Assembly: GCA_016935195.1 (NCBI GenBank)
Contig: JAFGRL010000074.1
Coordinates: 1-41,758, forward strand
Reading direction: 5' to 3'
Length of the DNA: 41,758 nt
From: Sedimentisphaerales bacterium
GTDB lineage: Bacteria; Planctomycetota; Phycisphaerae; Sedimentisphaerales; Anaerobacaceae
The notes under the pieces were generated by a model. The model worked only from the letters and a program-made list of their open reading frames with translations, was not told the origin of the DNA and made no database searches. A program made the translations under genes and the position numbers. This document shows, in pieces, positions 33,322 to 40,564 of the stretch. Numbering within the stretch: the first letter of the stretch is position 1; every line of letters begins with the position of its first letter.

Positions 33322-33455
33322 GGAAAAGAACTGGCTGAGGGGGAAACCGAAGACGACACCGCCGACCTTTGAAGTGGCTGCTCGCAGAATGGCTTTAGCC
33401 GGCGAAATGGCCACTGCAACTTACCTAAAAGGACGGCGACTGCCGTCTTTTTTTT
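33322..33455 (+). ncRNA. Candidate structured non-coding RNA, about 134 nt
   Basis: A GC-rich block in an AT-rich 348-base gap is bounded by a promoter and a perfect intrinsic terminator. Its core folds into a long stem: TTG/AAGTGGC (33369-33378) pairs with GCCACT/CAA (33410-33419), enclosing GGC-TTTA-GCC (33391-33400) and a CTG/CAG mini-hairpin. CGCCGACCTTT (33360-33370) can also pair with AAAGGACGGCG (33428-33438), 10 of 11 positions, and would break the terminator stem. That mutually exclusive fold is typical of riboswitch or attenuator RNAs. It does not match any RNA class I know. A 107-codon frame crosses it but has no plausible start or composition. Confidence 0.5.
33432..33455 (+). terminator. 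Rho-independent terminator of the candidate RNA
   Basis: GACGGC (33432-33437), loop GACT, GCCGTC (33442-33447), then eight T (33448-33455). It is a near-ideal plus-strand terminator, lying between the candidate RNA and the rhomboid gene. Confidence 0.85.
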
Positions 33456-33460
33456 ATATC

Positions 33461-33489
33461 TTGCTGAGTCTTGCATTTCTCATTAAAAT
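33461..33489 (+). promoter_or_regulatory. Promoter for the rhomboid gene
   Basis: TTGCTG (33461-33466), 17-base spacer, TAAAAT (33484-33489), starting just 6 bases after the terminator T-run. It suggests that the rhomboid gene does not depend on read-through from the RNA. Confidence 0.45.
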
Positions 33490-33544
33490 GCTCGCCTGAG
33501 TTATTTGCATGCATAAATAATGTTAATTTCCAGATTCGTTTATT

Positions 33545-34723
33545 ATGATACTGCCCATTCGCACAAATATCAGACCTCGACGGACACCTTATGCTAACTA
33601 CGCCCTGATAATAATAAATGTAATCATCTTTCTCTTCACATTCTTACCACATGTCAATCCCTACACGGGTGCTCTCGAACCGCTTCGTCCCGCTGCCAGG
33701 AAGTTTATGCTTAACCCGCAAAACATACAGCTTTTTCAACTTGTAAGCTATGCCTTTCTGCACGGCGGAATCTGGCACATCATCGGTAATATGTACTTTC
33801 TCTACATCTTTGGCAGTAATGTAAATGATAAGCTCGGCCACATTGGCTACGTATGCTTTTATTTGGCCGGGGCCATTGCAAGCGGCTTAGGCCATACATT
33901 AATGAACAACATTCCTGTCCTCGGTGCCAGCGGCGCCGTTGCAGCCGTAACAGGTGCATATCTGGCTTTGTTCCCGCAGACGTTAATAACTGTTTTTTAC
34001 TGGTTTTTTATCTTTGGAACTATGGATATTCCCGCCCTGTACCTTATTGTCTTTAAGATGATTTTCATTGATAACATAATTGCCCGATATGTTCCCAATG
34101 ATGTTGCTTTTGATGCCCACCTCGCAGGCTATGCATTTGGAATAGCCGCCTCGCTTGTCCTGCTTGCGACGGGCCTGCTCTCGGCCAACAGCTTTGATTT
34201 ATGGGCTATGATAAAACAGTGGAATCGCAGGCGGCGTTATCGCGATACCGTCTCGACAGGCTACGATCCTTTTACTGCTGCTCAGGCCAAGCACATAAAA
34301 GTGAAGGAAGTTAAAAAAACTGATAAACAGCGACAACATGATGAAAAAATCCGGCAGCTTCGACATCAGATTTCACAGCGCTGTGCCCAACACAATCTGC
34401 CGGCAGCAGCCCAGCTCTATCTGGAACTTATCGACATCGACACAACCCAGATTCTGCCTCGCCAATACTTGCTGGATATCGCCAATCAGCTCGCCAGCGA
34501 AAACAGACACCCCGAAGCCGCCCAGGCATATGAGGATTTCATCTCTCACTACGGCAACTACGAATATATCGAGCAGGTCCAGCTAATGTTAGGCATAATC
34601 TACTCTCGTTACCTGCAGCAGGCAGAGCCGGCCATAAAGCACCTAAAGGCCGCAGCAGGAAAACTCTCCGACCCTGCTCAGCTAAAGATGTGCAGCGACG
34701 AACTCACAGTCCTCCGGCAATAA
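33545..34723 (+). CDS. Rhomboid-family intramembrane serine protease with TPR-like tail
   Basis: A 392-residue membrane protein. Residues about 18-215 form six or so helices with the rhomboid marks: HGGIWHIIGNMYFL (73-86), catalytic Ser129 in GASGA and catalytic His192 in AHLAGYAFG. It should cleave substrate transmembrane helices in the inner membrane. After the last helix comes a basic linker (RRRRYRD) and a helical, TPR-like domain (about 265-392), with repeats such as NLPAAAQLYLELI and HPEAAQAYEDFISHY, probably cytoplasmic and used to bind partners. No strong ribosome site is visible before the ATG. Function of the tail is unknown. Confidence 0.9.
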   Translation: MILPIRTNIRPRRTPYANYALIIINVIIFLFTFLPHVNPYTGALEPLRPAARKFMLNPQNIQLFQLVSYAFLHGGIWHIIGNMYFLYIFGSNVNDKLGHIGYVCFYLAGAIASGLGHTLMNNIPVLGASGAVAAVTGAYLALFPQTLITVFYWFFIFGTMDIPALYLIVFKMIFIDNIIARYVPNDVAFDAHLAGYAFGIAASLVLLATGLLSANSFDLWAMIKQWNRRRRYRDTVSTGYDPFTAAQAKHIKVKEVKKTDKQRQHDEKIRQLRHQISQRCAQHNLPAAAQLYLELIDIDTTQILPRQYLLDIANQLASENRHPEAAQAYEDFISHYGNYEYIEQVQLMLGIIYSRYLQQAEPAIKHLKAAAGKLSDPAQLKMCSDELTVLRQ

Positions 34724-34785
34724 CCACACCGATACCAGCAAAAACCTTAAATTAACCAACTCGAGGCCTTTTTGAACCGTCCGTT

Positions 34786-34892
34786 TGTCAGCCTGAGCGA
34801 GGCCTGAGCTTGTCGAAGGGCCAGGCCGAGTGGGGGAATCTGTTTCAATAGACCCCTCGACTGCGCACCTTGGGCACCAGCTCGGGCTGACA
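34786..34892. repeat. Inverted-repeat intergenic element
   Basis: TGTCAGCCTGAGC (34786-34798) and GCTCGGGCTGACA (34880-34892) are inverse copies matching at 12 of 13 positions. Between them lie further related pieces, GCCTGAGCTTGTCGAAGGGC and CAGGCCGAG. The block is GC-rich and non-coding, sitting between the rhomboid and ahbD genes, like a dispersed REP-type repeat. Confidence 0.5.
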
Positions 34893-34932
34893 GGGGCGGA
34901 GAATGTCCGCGCGTTTATGGAATCTATAAAAA

Positions 34933-34961
34933 TTGACCATTGCCGTGTAATAAGGTACAGT
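34933..34961 (+). promoter_or_regulatory. Promoter for ahbD-ahbAB, almost no leader
   Basis: TTGACC (34933-34938), 17-base spacer, TACAGT (34956-34961). The ATG at 34973 is only 11 bases further, so the transcript would begin within a few bases of the start codon, as for folC. Confidence 0.5.
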
Positions 34962-34972
34962 TATTTTCACTT

Positions 34973-36040
34973 ATGGTCAGGAAAGTCGAAAAACCAAAAC
35001 TCATAGCGTTTGAGGTTACTCGCAGGTGCAGGTATAGCTGTCAGCACTGCCGGGCTGATGCAGGCCTTGAGCAAATGGATGGAGAATTAACCACCGAGGA
35101 GTGTAAAAAGATACTTGCATCTGTAGCAGATTTTTGCAAGTGCGTTATTATCTTTACCGGCGGCGAGCCGATGGAGCGAGATGATATTTATGAACTTATT
35201 AGGTACTGCCGGGAATTGAAGCTGCGTCCTGTGCTGGCGACCTGCGGCTATCCGATTAACTACGATTCAATAACGAAGCTTAAGGATGCGGGGATACTGG
35301 CATTGTCATTTTCGCTTGATGGGGCATCGGCGGAGACGCATGATAGATTCAGGCGGACGCCGGGAGCATTTAACAAAGCTATTGCTGCAACAAAGGCAGC
35401 CCGGCGTGCAGATATGCGTTTTCAGATTAATACGACCATAAGTAAAATAAACATTAATGAAGTCGCCGCGATAGCGAAGTTGGCGCAGGAACTTGGTGCT
35501 TATTGCTTTAATCCTTTCATACTTGTACCAACCGGGCGAGGTGAGAAGCTGAGCGATCAAATTCTCGATCCGGTGGAGTATGAAGCTTTGCTGAATGATT
35601 TGCTAAGATTGAAGCTAAAATCTCAGATTGAGGTCCGTGTTACCTGCGGCCCACAGTTTGCAAGAGTTGTGGAACAATCTTCGGCCGAAAAGCGGTTTGG
35701 GAATATCGAGGGCTGTATGGGCGGGACAGGATTTGGTTTTATCAGCTATAAGGCTGATGTGCAGACGTGCGGCTTTTTGAATATTTCGGCGGGTAATCTG
35801 GTTGAAAATGGTTTCGACTTTGGCAAGATATGGAGAGATTCTGATTTTCTAAAAGAGATACGTGATTTGCCATCTTACACAGGCAAGTGTAAAATCTGCA
35901 GATTTCTAAACATTTGTAAAGGCTGTCGAGCAAGGGCATATACAATCAGCGGCGACTATTTAGGTTCTGACCCTGTATGTGCTTATGAGCCTGAAGCAGG
36001 AAAATATGAGTCTGACGAAATTTCAAAGAAAACTTTGTGA
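34973..36040 (+). CDS. ahbD: Radical SAM heme synthase AhbD
   Basis: The 355-residue enzyme should convert Fe-coproporphyrin III to heme b by oxidative decarboxylation of two propionates, the last step of the siroheme-dependent route. The SAM-cluster Cys motif CRYSCQHC is at residues 19-26, TGGEPMERDD follows, and the C-terminal SPASM-like region has CKICRFLNICKGCRARAY then DPVC, the pattern of AhbD. AhbC differs at this point (WFD-x-C-KGN), and that partner is at 39389. ATG 34973 is chosen over TTG 34940 because it lies just downstream of the promoter and gives the family N-terminus. It overlaps ahbAB by 35 bases. Confidence 0.85.
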   Translation: MVRKVEKPKLIAFEVTRRCRYSCQHCRADAGLEQMDGELTTEECKKILASVADFCKCVIIFTGGEPMERDDIYELIRYCRELKLRPVLATCGYPINYDSITKLKDAGILALSFSLDGASAETHDRFRRTPGAFNKAIAATKAARRADMRFQINTTISKININEVAAIAKLAQELGAYCFNPFILVPTGRGEKLSDQILDPVEYEALLNDLLRLKLKSQIEVRVTCGPQFARVVEQSSAEKRFGNIEGCMGGTGFGFISYKADVQTCGFLNISAGNLVENGFDFGKIWRDSDFLKEIRDLPSYTGKCKICRFLNICKGCRARAYTISGDYLGSDPVCAYEPEAGKYESDEISKKTL

Positions 36041-36989
36041 TGTGCTTCAGCAAGGTCTGCCAATCTGCTCAAGGCCCTTTGCGGAGTTAGGAAAGATTCT
36101 TGAAAGCTCAGAAACCCAGGTTTTGGAAGAAGTCAGACTCTTACGCCAGGATGGTTTCATACGGCGGATAGGCGCATTTGTGGATTATCGCCAATTAGGT
36201 ATATACGGCACATTAGTTGCGGCACATATAGAGCAGGGCAGTTTTGAGAAGGTCGTTGATAAAGTCAACTCACTTGCCGGGGTTTCGCACAATTATCTAA
36301 GAGACCATTATTACAATCTTTGGTTTACACTGTTAGCTAAAAGCGTCGAAGATATTAAATCTCAACTGGAAGAATTCTCTATCCAGTTTGGCACTAATTT
36401 CAAGAACCTGCCGACGGAGCACATTTTCAAGCTTGATGTTCGTTTTTATACCGACGACTGTGCCCCTACTACATCGCAGGCAGTGGAAGTTAAGCAGATA
36501 TATGAAGGTGACGTAGTTAGATTAAAAGAGATAGAAAAGCAGGTTTTGTCGAACTTACAACAAGGCCTGAAAGTAATTGCAGAACCCTTTCACGCACTCA
36601 TCGAAAAGATAAGCGACCAGCAGGTCCTGCAGAATATCAGTCATTTGGTTGACAAGGGCGTTATTAAGCGTGTTGGTGCTGTTGTCAATCATTACAAACT
36701 TGGATTTGTGGCCAATGTTTTGTTTTGCTGTCAGGTTAACAGGGACAGAGCTAAACAAGCAGGTCAAAGGCTTGCTAAATTCAGGATTGTAAGCCATTGT
36801 TATCAGAGGAAAACGGAAACAGATTGGCCTTACAATCTTTACGCAATGATGCATGCCAAGAATATGGGCCAGATTCAACAGATAATAGATGATTTTGTCA
36901 ACGCAGAGAAAATAAATTCTTTTGAGATACTGCCGACAGCCCGAGAGCTTCGAAAGGAACCGGCAAAGTTTTTATTTCTGATTGATTGA
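36006..36989 (+). CDS. ahbAB: Siroheme decarboxylase, fused AhbA-AhbB
   Basis: The 327-residue protein is two Lrp/AsnC-like siroheme decarboxylase subunits in one chain. The first half (about 1-155) has GLPICSRPFAELG, DGFIRRIGAFVDYRQLG and SHNYLRDHYYNLWFTL, the AhbA pattern. The second half (about 165-327) has GLKVIAEPFHALIEK, GVIKRVGAVVNHYKLGF and SHCYQRKTETDWPYNLYAM, the AhbB pattern. In most organisms these are separate proteins of about 150-160 residues that form a heterodimer; here they are fused. It removes two acetate carboxyls from siroheme to give 12,18-didecarboxysiroheme. AGGAAAAT precedes ATG 36006, inside the end of ahbD. Confidence 0.88.
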   Translation: MSLTKFQRKLCDVLQQGLPICSRPFAELGKILESSETQVLEEVRLLRQDGFIRRIGAFVDYRQLGIYGTLVAAHIEQGSFEKVVDKVNSLAGVSHNYLRDHYYNLWFTLLAKSVEDIKSQLEEFSIQFGTNFKNLPTEHIFKLDVRFYTDDCAPTTSQAVEVKQIYEGDVVRLKEIEKQVLSNLQQGLKVIAEPFHALIEKISDQQVLQNISHLVDKGVIKRVGAVVNHYKLGFVANVLFCCQVNRDRAKQAGQRLAKFRIVSHCYQRKTETDWPYNLYAMMHAKNMGQIQQIIDDFVNAEKINSFEILPTARELRKEPAKFLFLID

Positions 36990-36997
36990 ATTTTTTC

Positions 36998-37026
36998 TTG
37001 TGGTCGCTTTTATTGTCTTGTATATT
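36998..37026 (+). promoter_or_regulatory. Promoter for the ptsN-like gene
   Basis: TTGTGG (36998-37003), 17-base spacer, TATATT (37021-37026), 52 bases before the ATG. Confidence 0.45.
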
Positions 37027-37078
37027 AACGGGTTTGTAATTTTTAAAGCCTGTTGCCTTCAGTAACTTAGATATTATT

Positions 37079-37531
37079 ATGCTGCTTACTCAAATATTGA
37101 AGCCGACTTATGTTAAAGTTCCTTTAGTAGGCAAGGACAAGTCTTCGGTAATAACGGAGCTGGTCGATTTGCTTGACGCTAACGGCTCATTGCTGGATAA
37201 GGATGCTGCTTTAACTGCGGTTATGCTGCGCGAACAAACGCGCAGCACTGGGATCGGCTCCGGAATCGCCATACCCCACGGCAAGTGCCAGGCTGTAAAG
37301 GAACTTGTAATGGCCTTAGGAACTACTAACGAGCCTATCGATTTTGCCAGCGTGGACGGCAGGCCGGTAAAGATAGTCATTCTGTTAATCTCGCCCAGCG
37401 ACCAGACAGGGCCGCATATCCAGGCTTTGGCCACAATTAGCAGACTTATGCTGGATGAGCAATTCAAACAAGGACTTGAGCAGGCAAATAGCCCCGAAGA
37501 AGCATATCAACTGATAAGCAGCAAAGAATAG
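37079..37531 (+). CDS. ptsN: PTS EIIA-like nitrogen-regulatory protein
   Basis: The 150-residue protein is a fructose/mannitol-type PTS EIIA domain. The phosphorylated residue is His67 in GIAIPHGK; TGIGSG before it and KIVILLISPSDQTGPHIQALATISRL after it are family hallmarks. As it stands alone without EIIB or EIIC, it is more likely a regulatory EIIA (PtsN type), modulating other proteins by phosphorylation state, than a sugar transporter part. No EI or HPr gene is in the window. It lies between the two heme units with its own promoter. No clear ribosome site precedes the ATG. Confidence 0.85.
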   Translation: MLLTQILKPTYVKVPLVGKDKSSVITELVDLLDANGSLLDKDAALTAVMLREQTRSTGIGSGIAIPHGKCQAVKELVMALGTTNEPIDFASVDGRPVKIVILLISPSDQTGPHIQALATISRLMLDEQFKQGLEQANSPEEAYQLISSKE

Positions 37532-37839
37532 TGGTCTCATGTTTCGTATTGTCTCGTGCGAAGTAACTCAGCAGTATGCCCAACTCGAACAGTAAATAGC
37601 GTGCAAAATCGGGAAAATCGCAAATTTATAAGATTCATAATATCAAGGAATTATGTAAAATGCTAAAATGAATTTTTTAGTGATTCTCACGAGCCGATTT
37701 AGATGATCGTTTGAATTCAATTGAGGATTCTACCTCAACTTTATCACCCCAATACATAAACCAGTAATAGTTGTGATTGTTCAGCACACCATCGCTAATA
37801 AAATGATTGCGTGATATGTGAATAGGTTTTAGAGTGTGA

Positions 37840-38310
37840 AAAAGCTCCATTTTTTTCGAGCGGGCGGTTTCAGCAGGGGGCCAGCCTAAGCAAATCTGTA
37901 ACTTTATAACCCAGAGCCTGTTAAAACTTGCCAACGAAAAGAATTGCACCATAGTCCAGTTAGGCATCCCTTCTGAAAAACTTGTTGAGATGGACAAAAT
38001 GATTCAAGCCGGCAAGCTAAGCGCCGGGACAGCCGATACCATTATTCCTTTAATTGCCCAAAGCCCCAACCGACAGCTCGAAGCCATCGCCGCCGAGCAC
38101 AACCTCATCCAGCAAAGTGATGCCGAGCAATTGGAGGTACTCATAGACCAGGTTCTCACTGAAAATCCCAAAGCGGTTGAAGATGTAGCCGGCGATGGTA
38201 AGAAAAGCAAAAAAGCCTTAAACTTTTTGCTCGGCCAGGTAATGCAAAAAACCAAAGGAAGGGCAAATCCAAAGGTCGCCTCTGAAATCCTCTCTAAAAA
38301 GCTGAGTTGA
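37840..38310 (+). pseudogene. gatB: 3' remnant of gatB (Asp-tRNA(Asn)/Glu-tRNA(Gln) amidotransferase subunit B)
   Basis: The open frame from about 37840 gives 156 residues matching only the GatB C-terminus: the helical middle part (FFERAVSAGGQPKQI, then SLLKLANEKN) and the tRNA-binding YqeY domain (ENPKAVEDV, LNFLLGQVMQKTKGRANPK, ending EILSKKLS). The catalytic cradle domain of about 300 residues is missing, and the frame is closed by TGA at 37837. A start at ATG 37990 would give a 106-residue fragment. The homology begins abruptly near 37850, so this is a truncated copy; a full gatB should be elsewhere. The 308 bases before it (37532-37839) hold no gene I can support. Confidence 0.7.
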
Positions 38311-38393
38311 CCATATGCCAGCACTGTATTTCATCAATTTCGTGACCATCGCTGATTGGGATTGCTTTGCTTAGGGTGACAGGCTTTAAGATG

Positions 38394-39374
38394 TCATTTT
38401 GACTTTTGCATTTGTTTGGCTGCTTCTTTAGCAAAATACGTGATTATAATATCGGCACCGGCGCGTTTGATTGAGTAAAGCATCTCCAGCATTGCTGATT
38501 CTCTATCTAACAATCCCGCCTGTGCGGCGGAATTTAGCATCATATATTCGCCGGATACATTATAGGCGGCGATGGAACAATCGAAACGCTGTCGCGCCCG
38601 ACATATTATGTCGAGATAAGAAAGTGCAGGTTTTACCATAACGATGTCGGCACCTTCGGCTATATCGGCTGCGATTTCAGCTAACGCCTGGCGAGCGTTA
38701 GGCGGGTCCATCTGATAACTTTTACGGTCGCCAAAAGCTGGTGCTGAATCCACTGCATCCCTGAAAGGGCCGTAAAATGCAGAGGCGTACTTGGCAGAAT
38801 ATGACATAATTGCTACATCCTTAAAGCCGTTTTCCTCAAGCACTTCGCGAATGTACTTTACTCTGCCATCCATCATATCCGATGGTGCAGCGATGTCGGC
38901 ACCGGCCTGAGCGTGAGACAAAGCTACTTTAGCTAAAAGTTCACATGTATAATCGTTGTCAATCCTGCCATCTTTTACCACGCCACAATGGCCGCTCGAT
39001 GTATAGGCACATAGACAGACATCGGTAATGACCAGAAGCTCCGGCAGAGCCTTGGTTATTGCGCGAAGAGCCTGCTGAACCGCACCATCCTCGGCCCAGG
39101 CCTCCGAGCCAATATTATCCTTCTTGGCGGGCATACCAAATAGTAATATGGCTGGTATACCTAAAGCAGCTACCTCAGATGCCTCATCAACTACAGTATC
39201 CGGCGAAAAACGAAAGCATCCTGCCATCGACTCGATTGGCTCTTTTACATTTTCGCCGCTTCGAACGAATAATGGGAAAACCAGGTCATTTACACTCAAG
39301 GTAGTTTCGCGAACCAGCCTTCGCATCGAATCATTTTTGCGCAGCCTTCGTAACCTAATCTCTGGAAAAGCCAT
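38394..39374 (-). CDS. hemB: Delta-aminolevulinic acid dehydratase (porphobilinogen synthase)
   Basis: The 326-residue enzyme joins two 5-aminolevulinates to porphobilinogen. The zinc Cys triad is [13 protein letters not shown] (Cys120, Cys122, Cys130), so it is the Zn-dependent type. The Schiff-base lysines are in [17 protein letters not shown] (Lys195) and [10 protein letters not shown] (Lys248). ATG 39374 has GGGAG 7 bases upstream and begins [12 protein letters not shown] as relatives do; ATG 39392, which overlaps the ahbC stop in ATGA, adds six residues and is the alternative. It is the last gene of the minus-strand heme operon and feeds the pathway whose later steps surround it. Confidence 0.95.
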   Translation of the reverse strand: MAFPEIRLRRLRKNDSMRRLVRETTLSVNDLVFPLFVRSGENVKEPIESMAGCFRFSPDTVVDEASEVAALGIPAILLFGMPAKKDNIGSEAWAEDGAVQQALRAITKALPELLVITDVCLCAYTSSGHCGVVKDGRIDNDYTCELLAKVALSHAQAGADIAAPSDMMDGRVKYIREVLEENGFKDVAIMSYSAKYASAFYGPFRDAVDSAPAFGDRKSYQMDPPNARQALAEIAADIAEGADIVMVKPALSYLDIICRARQRFDCSIAAYNVSGEYMMLNSAAQAGLLDRESAMLEMLYSIKRAGADIIITYFAKEAAKQMQKSK

Positions 39375-39388
39375 CTCATAACTCCCAT

Positions 39389-40564
39389 TCATCTTTCTAA
39401 ATGAGCAAAACTGCTCTGTTGTAATGATATTTCATCATCTCTCAGATAGCAGCTCGGCTCATTTACCCAGTTTTTATCCCTTGCATCAAGGGCCAAAAAC
39501 CTGTAATTGCCTTTGCACAAATCAAACCATTTACACCTGCTACATCTTTTCGCCCTGAATTTAGTCTTGTTACGCAGTTTCTGCAGCACCGGCTCATTGG
39601 GATTGTCCCATATTTGTCTAAAAGAATTAACCTTTATGTTACCAAGTGAATAATTAAGCAGGAACTGGTCCGGGTGCACACTGCCGGCCCAGCTTATACA
39701 GGCTATTTTTTCTCCTGTTCTGTTTCCGCCGTTAGCAAGCAGCAATTCCCGCACTTGCTGATAACGTTTATTTTTTTCCGAGGCCATCTTAATAAGAAGA
39801 TAAGGCCCGTCACAGTGATTGCCAACTGTCAGAACCTCATCAACCAAATCCTGCCCGACAAGTTCTCCAGTCTTTTCTATGATAACATCCATTGCCCGCC
39901 GGGTCTCGCTCGCCCCAAGGGACAGCCCGGAAAGTTTACTTGCCCTGCCTGTTCGAATCAAATGGTAAAAGCAAATCCTTCGCACGCCTATGTTTTTGGC
40001 TATATCAAATACATCTGGTATCTGCTCAGAATTTGCCCGCGTTATGGTAAACCGCAGCCCTGTTTTGATACCGACATCTCTACAGTTCTCGATTGCCCTG
40101 ACGGCAGCTTTGAAACTTCCCTTCGAGGTCCTGAACTCATCGTGAAACTGCTCTTGTCCATCAATAGAAACACCAACGTAACTTGTCCCTGCATCGGCTA
40201 ATCTATTAGCGGTATCTTTATCAATCAGCGTTCCATTTGTTGAAAGTACCACTCTGATGCCCAGCCGCCTTGCCTGTGCTATTAGTTCAAGCAGGTCCTC
40301 CCGCAATAATGGCTCACCTCCACTGAGTAATATAACAGGACAGTTATAATCCGAAAGCTGACAAAGCAGTTCTTTCGCTTGATTTGTGTTAAGTTCGTCG
40401 CCTTGACCGCCAAGTCCCGAACTGCTGTAACAATGTGCGCAGTTCAAATTACATCTTGCGGTACAATTATAGACCACAACCGGCCCTGTATCGTTTTCTG
40501 AGCCATATCGCAGTTGGTCTGATTGACCTGCTACACCGAAATATAGTTTTGTAACATTTATCAT
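39389..40564 (-). CDS. ahbC: 12,18-didecarboxysiroheme deacetylase AhbC (radical SAM)
   Basis: The 391-residue radical SAM enzyme removes the two acetyl side chains of didecarboxysiroheme, giving Fe-coproporphyrin III. The cluster motif is CNLNCAHC (Cys38, 42, 45), preceded by the AhbC-type [33 protein letters not shown] and [10 protein letters not shown] follow. The C-terminal auxiliary-cluster region is [16 protein letters not shown] and then [10 protein letters not shown], which matches AhbC rather than AhbD. The start ATG overlaps the hemD stop (ATGA), and the stop region abuts hemB, so all three are coupled. Together with AhbAB and AhbD the set is complete. Confidence 0.9.
   Translation of the reverse strand: MINVTKLYFGVAGQSDQLRYGSENDTGPVVVYNCTARCNLNCAHCYSSSGLGGQGDELNTNQAKELLCQLSDYNCPVILLSGGEPLLREDLLELIAQARRLGIRVVLSTNGTLIDKDTANRLADAGTSYVGVSIDGQEQFHDEFRTSKGSFKAAVRAIENCRDVGIKTGLRFTITRANSEQIPDVFDIAKNIGVRRICFYHLIRTGRASKLSGLSLGASETRRAMDVIIEKTGELVGQDLVDEVLTVGNHCDGPYLLIKMASEKNKRYQQVRELLLANGGNRTGEKIACISWAGSVHPDQFLLNYSLGNIKVNSFRQIWDNPNEPVLQKLRNKTKFRAKRCSRCKWFDLCKGNYRFLALDARDKNWVNEPSCYLRDDEISLQQSSFAHLER

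Noticed and set aside
33360-33420. Match of the candidate RNA to a cobalamin riboswitch (GCCACTGCAAC resembles part of the core)
   Set aside because: The rest of the cobalamin consensus, including the B12 box and the GGTGAAA-type stem order, is missing.
33176-33499. 107-codon plus-strand frame crossing the candidate RNA
   Set aside because: It starts inside the opposite-strand peptidase gene, has mixed AT-rich and GC-rich composition with no domain, and runs through a perfect terminator hairpin.
37677-37997. 106-codon minus-strand frame opposite the gatB remnant
   Set aside because: Its first half is antisense to clear GatB coding sequence; the second half shows no family resemblance and no ribosome site.
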